Below are positions 1-6,941 of a stretch of 39,907 nucleotides of DNA, piece after piece. The stretch is taken from contig JAIQGD010000011.1 in assembly GCA_020072765.1 (NCBI GenBank), positions 1 to 39,907 on the forward strand, read 5' to 3'. Origin of the DNA: Terriglobia bacterium (GTDB lineage: Bacteria > Acidobacteriota > Terriglobia > Acidiferrales > UBA7541). The position numbers were made by a program, and so were the translations under genes. A model generated the notes under the pieces. The model ran no database searches. It saw only the letters and a program-made list of their open reading frames with translations, and was not told the origin of the DNA. Every line of letters starts with the position of its first letter. The stretch's first letter is position 1.

Positions 1-186
1 GTCGAGTCCACCGCCAACCAGGACAATCCGCTGCTGGACGGCGGCAAGGCGTTCTTCGGGCTGGACGTGTGGGAACACGCCTACTACCTGAAGTATCAGA
101 ATCGGCGGGTGGAATACGTCGAAGCCTGGTGGAGTGTGGTCAACTGGGCGCAGGCGGCGGACAACTACGCGGCGGCGAAGAAGTAG
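1..186 (+). CDS. Superoxide dismutase (Fe/Mn type), C-terminal part
   Basis: The frame is open from the window edge to TAG at 184-186 and gives the last 61 residues of an Fe/Mn superoxide dismutase, which converts superoxide to peroxide and oxygen. Visible are the TANQDNPL segment and the signature [11 protein letters not shown], in which Asp22 and His26 of this fragment are the two C-terminal metal ligands. The family's C-terminal helix, with [11 protein letters not shown], follows and ends normally. The start codon lies outside the window. Metal preference cannot be judged from this part. The family is certain; only length and localisation are unknown. Confidence 0.95.
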   Translation, partial: VESTANQDNPLLDGGKAFFGLDVWEHAYYLKYQNRRVEYVEAWWSVVNWAQAADNYAAAKK

Positions 187-528
187 CGTTCGCGGCCACG
201 GGCCATTGTTCTTCTCGCGGGAACGGGGCCGGGACGGTGTGCATCCACCGCCCGGCGCCCGATTCCGCGGCGCGCCGCTGGGGCGCGGGCGGGCGTCGTT
301 TCCAAGCGTGTTGTCGTTTGCTTCCGCGGGCTCGCGCGGCGGTCCCGCTCGATCCTTCCTTGCAGTAGCTCCGACCCCGACAGGCTGGCCCCGGCAAGAA
401 AAGGGGAAGTCACTCCGAGGGAAAAACTTTCAGTGGTGGCGGTCATTACCCGGAGAGTTTCTAGTTCCTTTTAGGACTCGCGGGCTCTTGACGGCGACGC
501 GGAAATCTGTAAACTGCGGTTTTCGACC
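187..528. other. Intergenic region after sod
   Basis: These 342 bases separate sod from the small gene at 529. Open frames here are short, disagree between strands and have no ribosome binding site, so I see no gene. The last 45 bases hold a promoter-like sequence, annotated separately. Confidence 0.6.
488..515 (+). promoter_or_regulatory. Putative sigma70-type promoter for the 529 gene
   Basis: TTGACG (488-493) and TAAACT (510-515) are separated by 16 bases, close to the housekeeping consensus. The expected transcription start, near 522, would leave a very short leader before the ATG at 529. No Shine-Dalgarno sequence is seen, so the message may be nearly leaderless. Assigned from sequence pattern only. 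Confidence 0.35.
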
Positions 529-813
529 ATGGCGACGATGACCAACCCGCTGGAAGAACGGTTGCAGGATTTTCAATTCCCGCAACGCGAGGCGGCGTTT
601 TTCTACGGGCTGTTCCTGCGCGGCCATTCGGCCGACGAACTGCGGCGGGATATCAGCGTGCCGGCGGCAGTGCTGGCCAAGTGGGACCGCGAGACCGAAC
701 GCGAGCCGCGGCTGCGCCCGCTGCTGGAACGGATCGTGCGCTACCGCCAGGACGTCCTGGCCATTTTCGAGAACCTCATCGTCCACGACGCGGCCACGCA
801 ACGGCTGCAATAG
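529..813 (+). CDS. Conserved hypothetical protein, 94 aa
   Basis: A small soluble, charged protein with no signal peptide or membrane segment. The middle reads FPQREAAFFYGLFLRGHSADELR and then a stretch of short helices rich in Arg and Leu, ending near RYRQDVLAIFENL. The RGHSADELRRDISVPAAVLAKW part looks like a helix-turn-helix-type repeat in which a condition is matched before a Trp, but no named family can be assigned. From memory, similar short proteins recur in Acidobacteriota genomes. ATG at 529 is chosen because the promoter-like TTGACG/TAAACT sits just upstream and no better start exists. It stands alone, 153 bases before the tRNA. Confidence 0.6.
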   Translation: MATMTNPLEERLQDFQFPQREAAFFYGLFLRGHSADELRRDISVPAAVLAKWDRETEREPRLRPLLERIVRYRQDVLAIFENLIVHDAATQRLQ

Positions 814-902
814 TTCCCCTCACATTCGGGCCGCGCTGATGGTTTGCCGCGCTCTCCTCGCGCGCGGTGCCTTCGCTTCCTCGCACATGCCGGGAGGTCG
901 CG

Positions 903-931
903 TTGACTCCGCCCTGCCCCTCGATTACACT
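903..931 (+). promoter_or_regulatory. Putative promoter of tRNA-Asn
   Basis: TTGACT (903-908), a 17-base spacer, and TACACT (926-931) form a good sigma70-type promoter. Transcription would start near 938, about 29 bases before the mature tRNA end at 967. Position and spacing fit a stable-RNA promoter. Confidence 0.55.
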
Positions 932-966
932 TTTTTCGCCAGCCTTCCGCTGCAGACGCCCGCGAC

Positions 967-1042
<76 letters not shown>

Positions 1043-1065
1043 TCTTCCTCTTTAGCTTCATTGCC

Positions 1066-1404
1066 TTACGCAGTTCTTGCCGACAACTCACTTTGGGTGC
1101 AATTAGGTGCAACAACGGTATCCGAGGTCGGAAGCTCGAAGCCAATTCCCACTTGCTCCGCGACCTTCTTACGGAACGCCACGTCCTCCTTCAACTTGCT
1201 GTAGTCGTCCGTGACGCTCTTATTCGCGTGGCCGAGCCAGAAACGAATCAAGTCTTCTGGCGCGCGTTGCTTCCTCAACCATGTTGCGCGGAACCTCCTG
1301 AATGCGTGGGCACCTGACTTCGGCAGTTTCACTTTCTCAAGAAGTGGATGTAAGGAATCATACGACTCCGGACCTATTGTGCAAGGCGTCGGGATGCTCG
1401 CCAC
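1066..1404 (-). pseudogene. Tyrosine recombinase/integrase, C-terminal relict
   Basis: About 100 residues match the C-terminal catalytic part of a phage-type tyrosine recombinase. HAFRRFRATWLR supplies the H-x-x-R box, FWLGHANKSVTDDY supplies the GH motif and the nucleophilic Tyr, and a VGIGFELP-type tail follows. The N-terminal arm- and core-binding domains and the first catalytic Arg are missing. The open frame starts inside a foreign piece, the signal-peptide gene overlapping at 1358-1480. Its stop lies 24 bases from the tRNA. It is therefore a dead remnant of the enzyme that inserted the island. The exact junction with unrelated sequence, roughly 1340-1400, cannot be fixed by eye. Confidence 0.8.
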
Positions 1405-1480
1405 AATTGACGCCTAATTGGGCGAGCGCAGTGCTGGCGCAAAACAGAGCCGCACAAAGCAGCGCAATGCGTGTCTTCAT
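1358..1480 (-). pseudogene. N-terminal stub of an exported protein, 40 aa
   Basis: Starting at an ATG (1480) preceded by a strong AAGGAG ribosome site, the frame encodes a textbook Sec signal peptide (MKTRIALLCAALFCASTALA, then QLG). It breaks off after about 20 further residues. The stop lies inside the sequence that, in another frame, encodes the recombinase relict. The simplest reading is a deletion that joined the 5' end of a secreted-protein gene to the 3' end of the integrase gene. A genuine 20-residue secreted peptide (two Cys, NCGEHPDALH) cannot be excluded. It lies downstream of the monoheme cytochrome gene, on the same strand. Confidence 0.45.
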
Positions 1481-1575
1481 CGCGAACTCCTTCCTTCGCA
1501 GTTTGCAAGTTCAAGACTTTCCACGACAACGGGGTCTTTGCAGGAAAACAAGAGGCGCGCCATCTCGTCGGGCAC

Positions 1576-1605
1576 TGGACACACGCACCTTGCAGCGTGT
1601 GTCCA
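1576..1605 (-). terminator. Stem-loop downstream of the monoheme cytochrome gene
   Basis: An 11-bp perfect stem (1576-1586 with 1595-1605) with an 8-base loop lies 54 bases past the stop of the minus-strand cytochrome gene. No T-run follows on either strand, so it could be a weak terminator or an mRNA 3'-end stabiliser. Confidence 0.45.
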
Positions 1606-1658
1606 ATGCGCACGGGAGATCGCGCGATCGAGTTGGGTGATTCTCGCGGGAAGGCCGC

Positions 1659-1994
1659 CTACTTCTTGTTGGCCAAGGTCCGGACGAACGAGACGAGCTG
1701 CTTGATCTGATCCTCGGTGAGTTTGTCCTTCTGGGCCGGCATCTTGTTTTTTCCGTTGGTGACGATGCCGATCAAGTCCGCATCCGAGTTCTTCTGCACG
1801 ACGTCGGACCGCAGATCAGGGATGTTCAGCGACTTCCCGACCGGGCCGCTACTGCTGCCGTCGGCCGAATGGCAGATGGAGCACTTCGATTTGAAAAGGT
1901 CGGATGCATCCTGCGCCTGCGCAGGCGAAGTGCAGAGCAAGACGAATCCAGCCATCAGGAATGCAGCGCAAGCGGACCACATAAAATGACGCAT
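1659..1994 (-). CDS. Periplasmic monoheme cytochrome c, 111 aa
   Basis: A small class I-type c cytochrome that would shuttle electrons in the periplasm. A Sec signal peptide (MRHFMWSACAAFLMAGFVLL, cleaved after PAQA) is followed by one haem site, CSICH, and a C-terminal TEDQIKQLVSFVRTL helix typical of cytochrome c6/cbb3-III-like domains. The Met in NGKNKMPAQ is the likely distal ligand. The ATG at 1994 is chosen because GAGGAGG precedes it at good spacing and the signal peptide starts there. Longer upstream extensions have no such signals. It is transcribed divergently from the 16-heme gene, so it may feed electrons to, or share control with, the multiheme cluster. Confidence 0.9.
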   Translation of the reverse strand: MRHFMWSACAAFLMAGFVLLCTSPAQAQDASDLFKSKCSICHSADGSSSGPVGKSLNIPDLRSDVVQKNSDADLIGIVTNGKNKMPAQKDKLTEDQIKQLVSFVRTLANKK

Positions 1995-2238
1995 TGTATT
2001 TGTATCCTCCTCAGGAATGTGCCGCAGTATTTCTCCGCGGCCGGTTCGAGCCAACAACACAGGTACGGGAAGACAAGCGGATCGTTCCGCTGCGTTCCCC
2101 ATCCTGTTTCCAGCAACAACTGCGCTGCCCATGCCAACCACGCGAAGGCCAAGCGCACCAATCGCGGTGTCTTCGGCGCCCGCGTGGGAAGCACTCGCGG
2201 CTGCAACACGCAACCACACGTAAGCGTGTGCATGCTTG

Positions 2239-2331
2239 CTAGTAGACGAAAACCGCCGCGGCCGTTGCGGAAAGCCAAATGAAAAGAACCACGCAAAAGC
2301 GGAACACTGTTGAATGTGAGCACCGCTGCAT
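2239..2331 (-). CDS. Possible small membrane peptide, 30 aa
   Basis: An ATG at 2331 follows GAGGAG with an 8-base gap, a good ribosome site. It opens a 30-codon frame with one hydrophobic segment (FRFCVVLFIWLSATAAAVFVY) ending at TAG. It could be a single-span membrane peptide, or the leftover signal sequence of a deleted gene. It lies between the CRP-type sites and the monoheme cytochrome gene and reads in the same direction as the latter. I recognise no family. Confidence 0.3.
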   Translation of the reverse strand: MQRCSHSTVFRFCVVLFIWLSATAAAVFVY

Positions 2332-2411
2332 CCCAAGTCTCCTCGTTGTACGAGCCACATAGGGCGCAGCGCGCCCACCGGTGAAGTCTGCCTTCTGGGG
2401 CGCAACGAATT

Positions 2412-2429
2412 CTGTGACGCTTATCACAG
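2412..2429. promoter_or_regulatory. CRP/FNR-family operator 1
   Basis: CTGTGACGCTTATCACAG is a perfect palindrome in its outer halves (TGTGA-N6-TCACA plus the flanking C/G pair). This is the consensus of CRP-type regulators. It is centred 39 bases from the second site and 91.5 bases upstream of the 16-heme start codon. It also lies upstream of the minus-strand genes. Confidence 0.65.
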
Positions 2430-2450
2430 TAGCGGTAAAGATCTACCAGA

Positions 2451-2468
2451 TTGTGATAATGGTCACAA
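2451..2468. promoter_or_regulatory. CRP/FNR-family operator 2
   Basis: TTGTGATAATGGTCACAA again gives a perfect TGTGA-N6-TCACA with a flanking T/A pair. It ends 43 bases before the 16-heme start codon. GATAAT (2455-2460) inside it resembles a -10 element, so binding here could either block or position RNA polymerase for the plus-strand operon. Confidence 0.65.
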
Positions 2469-2511
2469 GATTTCCTCTCCTCGCTGCGCATAATTTCGCC
2501 CAGAGGCGAGC

Positions 2512-3906
2512 TTGGGAACCCGTACTCTCTTCGTTCTATTGCTACTGGGCTGTTCGGTTGCCGCACAGGGCGGCGAACATCCGGTGCCGCTGTCTGCCGA
2601 TTTTGATCCCGCCAAGTGCGTCGAATGCCACCGAGATCACACGGAGGGAAAGTACGTCCACACGGCAATCACCCTTGGGTGTAACGCTTGCCATGAAGTC
2701 AAAATCGAAGGCGCGGTCACATCGGTCACCACGATCGCCAAGGGCAACGCTCTGTGCGTGAGCTGTCATACAGACAAGGACAAAGCGGAAGCAAAGGGGA
2801 CCCTGCATCCGCCGGTGGCCCAGGATTGCACGAAGTGCCACAGTCCGCACAGCTCGCCGTACAAGTTCCAGTTATTGAAAGAACGCTCCGGCGGGCCCGC
2901 CGAAAACCTTTGTCTCGGCTGCCACGATAAAGGAGTCAACGTCCCCGACAAGGGCAGCCGGCACATCGCGTTGGATATGGGTTGCGATACCTGCCATGTG
3001 ACGCACAAGACCGGCGAGCCGGGGAAGAAGGAATTCGATTTCCACCTCACCAAGTCTCCTCCCGCGCTGTGCCTGGATTGTCACGATGCCAGCGACAAGA
3101 CGTTGAAGGAGGCGCATCACAACCAGCCGTTCGAGAAAGCGGATTGCACCGAATGTCACGATCCGCACCAATCTGCGTCACCCAAGCTGTTACAGAAGTA
3201 TGTCCACTTCCCCTTTGGCGAAAAGATGTGCGAGGTGTGCCACCAGCCGGCCAAGGACGGAAAAGTGGTTCTGAACGAGGACGGCAAGTTCGCGCTCTGT
3301 TACACGTGCCACGACGAGATCAAGAAGGTGGTGGAAACCTCCAAGAACCAGCACCTGGCATTTGCCGTGACCGATCGCTGCACCACGTGCCACAGTCCGC
3401 ACGCGAGCCAGTATCCGCGAATGCTCAAGCAACCGGTGGCCGTGTGCGAACAGTGCCACGAGGATCGCGCCGAGGAGCACCGCACGAAGAAATTCTTGCA
3501 CCAGCCGCCGTTCAAGGACGGCTGCTACATCTGCCACCAGCCACACGGGTCCGAAAATCCCACTCTCTTGCGGGCGGCGCAAGTCAATGACATTTGCCTG
3601 ACGTGTCATAGCATCACCCCGCGCGTCGAAATGAAGCCCGGCTCGGCGACGATGACCCTCTTTTCGAACGTGACCTTGCCGGACGACTACCTGGACTCCG
3701 TCAAGCACATCGACGTGAATTCCAGCGGGAGGGGCCACCCCATCGGCAATCACCCGGTCTCCGGGATGCCCGATCCGTCGAAGCCCGGCAGCGCGATTAA
3801 CTGCATCAGTTGCCACGATCCGCACGCCTCGGACTTCACTAAGAGAATGTTCCGGATGAAGCAGGGGCAGAAGGTCGTGTGCCTGAAATGTCATGGAAAG
3901 CAGTAG
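2512..3906 (+). CDS. Multiheme c-type cytochrome, 16 haem sites, exported
   Basis: A 464-residue exported cytochrome with 16 CXXCH sites spread evenly along the chain. Many are in the doubled form CHxPH (CHSPH, CHDPH, CHQPH), which marks bis-His haem wires such as the cytochrome c3/NrfB-like families. The start is TTG at 2512, after GAGGCGAG. It gives a signal peptide MGTRTLFVLLLLGCSVAA. LLGC resembles a lipobox, so the mature protein may be a lipoprotein; cleavage near AAQ is the alternative. It is the first gene of the plus-strand series and follows two CRP-type sites. It probably carries electrons between the periplasm and the outer-membrane conduit. Its exact side of the membrane is unknown. 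Confidence 0.92.
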   Translation: MGTRTLFVLLLLGCSVAAQGGEHPVPLSADFDPAKCVECHRDHTEGKYVHTAITLGCNACHEVKIEGAVTSVTTIAKGNALCVSCHTDKDKAEAKGTLHPPVAQDCTKCHSPHSSPYKFQLLKERSGGPAENLCLGCHDKGVNVPDKGSRHIALDMGCDTCHVTHKTGEPGKKEFDFHLTKSPPALCLDCHDASDKTLKEAHHNQPFEKADCTECHDPHQSASPKLLQKYVHFPFGEKMCEVCHQPAKDGKVVLNEDGKFALCYTCHDEIKKVVETSKNQHLAFAVTDRCTTCHSPHASQYPRMLKQPVAVCEQCHEDRAEEHRTKKFLHQPPFKDGCYICHQPHGSENPTLLRAAQVNDICLTCHSITPRVEMKPGSATMTLFSNVTLPDDYLDSVKHIDVNSSGRGHPIGNHPVSGMPDPSKPGSAINCISCHDPHASDFTKRMFRMKQGQKVVCLKCHGKQ

Positions 3907-3919
3907 AGGAGTGTCCGCC

Positions 3920-5038
3920 ATGAAAGAGACGAGATGGTTTCGGTGGGTCGCGCTGGCGCTGGTGAGTGTGACGCTGGCGGGATCACCGGTCTGCGCAGCC
4001 GACAAGAAGAAGACGACAAAGCCGGTTGTGGACATCAACCGCGTCTGGCCACCACCTCCGCAGAAGGCGCACTTCAAGCTGCTGCAAATCATCAATGGGG
4101 AAGGCGACGTGGTCGGAAAGAAAAAGGTCAGCCTGTTGTCGCGCATCGTGGCGGACGAGTCGGCTCCCAGCTACATTCATTTCAGCCGCCCCTATGCTCT
4201 AGCGGGGGATCGTCACGGCAAGCTGTATGTCACCGACACGCAATTATCCTCCCTTTTTGTCATTGATCCCAAGGACCGCAGCTTCAAGGTATTTGGAGCG
4301 GATGCCGACGTGCAACTCAAGCTGCCGTTGGCGGTTACGGTGGATAGCGACGACCGGGTGTGGGTTGCCGACGGCGCTATGAAGAGCGTGCTCTGCTACA
4401 GCTCGGATGAAAAGCTGCTGTTGCAGTTCGGCAGCGACCCGGGGACGCCCGCGGCGCCCGTTCCCACGCTGGAGCGGCCCACCGGCGTGGCCTTGGACGA
4501 ACGCCGGCAGCGCGTCTATGTCTCCGATGCCAAGCTGAACAAGATTTTCGTTTTCACGACGAGCGGAAAATTCGTCAAGCAACTCGGCAAGGGCGGTTTT
4601 GAGCCCGGGGAGTTCTTCTTTCCCGGCCAGTTGCTGGTGGATTCCAGCGGCCGGCTGTACGTCGTGGACACCCAGAACGCGCGCGTGCAGATCTTCGACC
4701 CGGACTTCAACGTCCTCAAGGTCATTGGCAAGCGTGGCGATGGCATCGGCGCTTTTGCCCGGCCCAAGAGCATCGCGCTGGATAGCCAGGGCCATCTCTA
4801 CGTGAGCGATGCCTGGTGGCACAACATCCAGATCTTTGGACACGATCCCCGCGTGAAGGATCCCAACGAACTCTCGGTGTTGCTCTTTATTGGAGAGGGC
4901 GGGACCAGGCCGGGCGATTTTCAGGGCCCCGCCGGCATTTATATCAATTCGTACGATCAAGTTTTTGTCGCCGACCAAATGAACAGCCGCATTCAGGTTT
5001 TTCAGTTTCTGGGCGGAGACGAAGAGCAGAAGAAGTAG
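3920..5038 (+). CDS. Exported NHL-repeat six-bladed beta-propeller protein (first copy)
   Basis: 372 residues. A Sec signal peptide (MKETRWFRWVALALVSVTLA, cleaved near VCAA) is followed by the WPPPPQKAHFKLL entry motif and about six NHL-type blades. These repeat units such as GVALDERRQRVYVSDAKLNKIFVF and LVDSSGRLYVVDTQNARVQIF. NHL propellers are non-enzymatic binding platforms. ATG 3920 is chosen over the in-frame ATG 3893 because AGAGGA precedes it and the signal peptide begins there. It starts 13 bases after the 16-heme gene and ends 77 bases before the tetraheme gene. From its company I infer a periplasmic or surface factor for cytochrome or filament assembly. A paralogue lies at 9166-10218. 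Confidence 0.9.
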   Translation: MKETRWFRWVALALVSVTLAGSPVCAADKKKTTKPVVDINRVWPPPPQKAHFKLLQIINGEGDVVGKKKVSLLSRIVADESAPSYIHFSRPYALAGDRHGKLYVTDTQLSSLFVIDPKDRSFKVFGADADVQLKLPLAVTVDSDDRVWVADGAMKSVLCYSSDEKLLLQFGSDPGTPAAPVPTLERPTGVALDERRQRVYVSDAKLNKIFVFTTSGKFVKQLGKGGFEPGEFFFPGQLLVDSSGRLYVVDTQNARVQIFDPDFNVLKVIGKRGDGIGAFARPKSIALDSQGHLYVSDAWWHNIQIFGHDPRVKDPNELSVLLFIGEGGTRPGDFQGPAGIYINSYDQVFVADQMNSRIQVFQFLGGDEEQKK

Positions 5039-5115
5039 GAGAAGTAGAAACAGTCCAAGGCAAGGTCTTTCTCGGAGCTTGCCGGCGACAACATACATCA
5101 GGAGGAAAGGGAACC

Positions 5116-5925
5116 ATGAGAAAGCAATTCTTCTTAGTTCTTGTTGGTTTGTTGTTTTGTAGCGTGTCGCTGTGGGCCCAGGATGGCAGCAAAGACGCGA
5201 TCCTCACCACGGCGCACGACTTTACCGATGCCGCGAACATTACCAAGTACGGCGTGGACATGACCGGCGAGAATGTCCCTCAGGTCTGCGCGTATTGCCA
5301 TATTCCGCACGCCGACATGTCGAACCAAAGCCCCGCCAAGACGCTGTTGTGGAATCACGTCATCCCCGCAACGACAACGTACAAGGTCTATTCCAGCCCC
5401 TCGCTGAAGGCCACACCAACCGCCCTCAACACAGGCGATGCCACGCAACTGGGAGGCGAAGCCTTCTATTCGCTGGCTTGCTTGAGCTGCCATGACGGTT
5501 CCACGGCCATCAACGCGGTTTACCGTGTTCCCGACGGCGTCACCCTGACGGGCAGTACCACGATGGGTGCGATTCCTGGAGACGGTGTGATGCATTTGAT
5601 CGGCCAGAACGCGGATCTCAGCCAGTCCCATCCGGTGAATTTCACCTACGACGCCGCTTTGGTCGCAGCCGACACCGGCATCTGGGACGTGGGTACCGGG
5701 GCGAATATCCGGTCACTCGGGACCAGCATGATCAAGGCCGTGCGTCCTACCAACACGCTCGATGCTTCCGGCGCACTCCAACAACCCCTGTTGTTTAACA
5801 ACACGGTCCAATGCGCAAGTTGCCACAATCCCCACAGCGACACCAACGGGCCTTACCTGCGCACGTCGGTCGTAAACAGTCAGCTGTGCTTCAAGTGCCA
5901 CAGCACCTCAGCAACATATAACTAA
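5116..5925 (+). CDS. Tetraheme c-type cytochrome, OmcE-like filament subunit candidate
   Basis: 269 residues: a signal peptide (MRKQFFLVLVGLLFCSVSLW, cleaved after WAQ) and four haem sites, CAYCH, CLSCH, CASCH and CFKCH. The order AHDF, CHIPH, LLWNH, YKVYSS, CLSCHDGS, SHPVNF, CHNPH and LCFKCH matches, as I recall it, the OmcE-like tetraheme cytochromes that polymerise into extracellular wires. Six His outside the CXXCH sites are available as distal ligands, one more than two per haem pair needs. That fits bis-His ligation and possible sharing of a ligand between subunits. The ribosome site GGAGGAAAGG is the strongest in the cluster, and a 12-bp stem-loop follows the stop. Both suit a highly expressed structural subunit. 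Filament formation is inferred. Confidence 0.88.
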   Translation: MRKQFFLVLVGLLFCSVSLWAQDGSKDAILTTAHDFTDAANITKYGVDMTGENVPQVCAYCHIPHADMSNQSPAKTLLWNHVIPATTTYKVYSSPSLKATPTALNTGDATQLGGEAFYSLACLSCHDGSTAINAVYRVPDGVTLTGSTTMGAIPGDGVMHLIGQNADLSQSHPVNFTYDAALVAADTGIWDVGTGANIRSLGTSMIKAVRPTNTLDASGALQQPLLFNNTVQCASCHNPHSDTNGPYLRTSVVNSQLCFKCHSTSATYN

Positions 5926-5941
5926 CCCTAACTTCACTTCG

Positions 5942-5972
5942 CTGGAGCGGCCGTCTTTGGCGGCCGCTCCAG
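5942..5972 (+). promoter_or_regulatory. Intercistronic stem-loop after the tetraheme gene
   Basis: A perfect 12-bp GC-rich stem (5942-5953 with 5961-5972) with a 7-base loop lies 17 bases past the tetraheme stop and just before the ppiC ribosome site. There is no T-run, so read-through is likely. Such hairpins often protect the upstream message from 3' decay or partly attenuate transcription. Here that would raise the tetraheme subunit over the downstream assembly proteins. Confidence 0.6.
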
Positions 5973-5987
5973 GAAGGAGCTATCGCG

Positions 5988-6941
5988 ATGAGAGTATTGA
6001 TCGTATGGATGTTGTGCTGCACCGTGGTGGTGGGCGCCGGCACGGCCAGCCTGCCGCAATTGCCTGCCCAGCAGGTGGTCGCCCGCGTCAATGGGGTGGA
6101 GCTGCGCGGCGCCGCCTTGAATGACTACGTGCAGGCAGTCTTCCCTGATTTCTCTTTTCACGGCAAAATCCAGCCCGAGAAGCTCAACGTGTATCGCCGG
6201 GCGGCGCTGGACCGCATGGTGCTGCATGAATTGATTTACCAGGAAGGCGTGCGGCGGAGGATTGCCGTACCGCCCGCGAAAATCGATGCCGAAGTGGCGC
6301 TCATGCGGGGCCGGTTCCGTTCCCCCGAGGCCTTCGAGCACTCCCTGTCGGAGCACGGTCTGACCCTGGACCAGTTGCGCGCCCACATTCGACGCAGCAT
6401 GGTGATCGCGGCTGTGGTCCGTCGCGATGTCACCGCACGTGCGGTGGTGACCGACCAGGAAGTCCACGCCTACTACCAGAAGAATTTGCCGCGCTTTCAC
6501 GAGCCCGAAGTCGTCCACGTGCGCGAGATCTCCATCCCGCCGGGTCCGCTGGCGGCCAAGCAAGCCGGCGACGTGCGCGCCCAGGCCGCCGCCAAGAACA
6601 CCAGCGCCCAATTCGATCTACTGGCTTCCCGCTACTCGAAAGATGATTACCGCGTGATGGGCGGCGACCTCGGCTGGGTCCATCGCGGCGGTATGGACCC
6701 GGAATTAGAGAAGACCGTCTTTGCCCTCCGCCTAGGTCAACTCAGTCCGGTGATTGAGACGAAGACGGGATTTTATCTCCTCCGGGTGGAAGGCAAGCGG
6801 CCGGCGCGGCTGGTGCCCTTCACTGAGATGAGAGGCAAGATTCGCAGCCAACTGATCGCCGAGAAGAGGAAGCAGCTGAGTGAGGCTTTGCGTGCGCGGG
6901 TTGCCAAAGATGCCAAGGTGGAGCTCCTGGCCAAGTTTTAG
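5988..6941 (+). CDS. Periplasmic PpiC/SurA-like peptidyl-prolyl isomerase
   Basis: 317 residues: a signal sequence (MRVLIVWMLCCTVVVGAGTA), a SurA-type N-terminal helical chaperone region (about 30-170; VARVNGVELRGAALNDYV then LDRMVLHELIYQEGV) and one parvulin domain (about 172-270). The latter is recognised by VVHVREISIP, FDLLASRYSKD, GGDLGWVHRGGMDPELE and TKTGFYLLRVE. Proteins of this kind hold and fold outer-membrane beta-barrels and exported proteins. AAGGAGC precedes the ATG. It sits directly before the beta-barrel gene, whose ATG touches this stop codon, so it is probably the dedicated folding factor for the barrel and perhaps the cytochromes. Confidence 0.92.
   Translation: MRVLIVWMLCCTVVVGAGTASLPQLPAQQVVARVNGVELRGAALNDYVQAVFPDFSFHGKIQPEKLNVYRRAALDRMVLHELIYQEGVRRRIAVPPAKIDAEVALMRGRFRSPEAFEHSLSEHGLTLDQLRAHIRRSMVIAAVVRRDVTARAVVTDQEVHAYYQKNLPRFHEPEVVHVREISIPPGPLAAKQAGDVRAQAAAKNTSAQFDLLASRYSKDDYRVMGGDLGWVHRGGMDPELEKTVFALRLGQLSPVIETKTGFYLLRVEGKRPARLVPFTEMRGKIRSQLIAEKRKQLSEALRARVAKDAKVELLAKF

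Larger units (their letters stand above)
1995..2511. other. Divergent intergenic region between monoheme and 16-heme cytochrome genes
   Basis: About 500 bases separate the two start codons. The part near the 16-heme gene (2406-2511) is A/T-richer and holds two CRP-type palindromes, listed separately. The part near the monoheme gene (1995-2238) has open frames on the minus strand with unnatural composition and no ribosome site, and I call no gene there. Between them is a possible 30-codon ORF at 2239-2331. The length suggests a long leader or a lost gene. Confidence 0.5.

Noticed and set aside
3893-3919. ATG 3893 as start of the first NHL gene
   Set aside because: It would put nine extra residues before the signal peptide and overlap the 16-heme gene. 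ATG 3920 has AGAGGA at proper distance.
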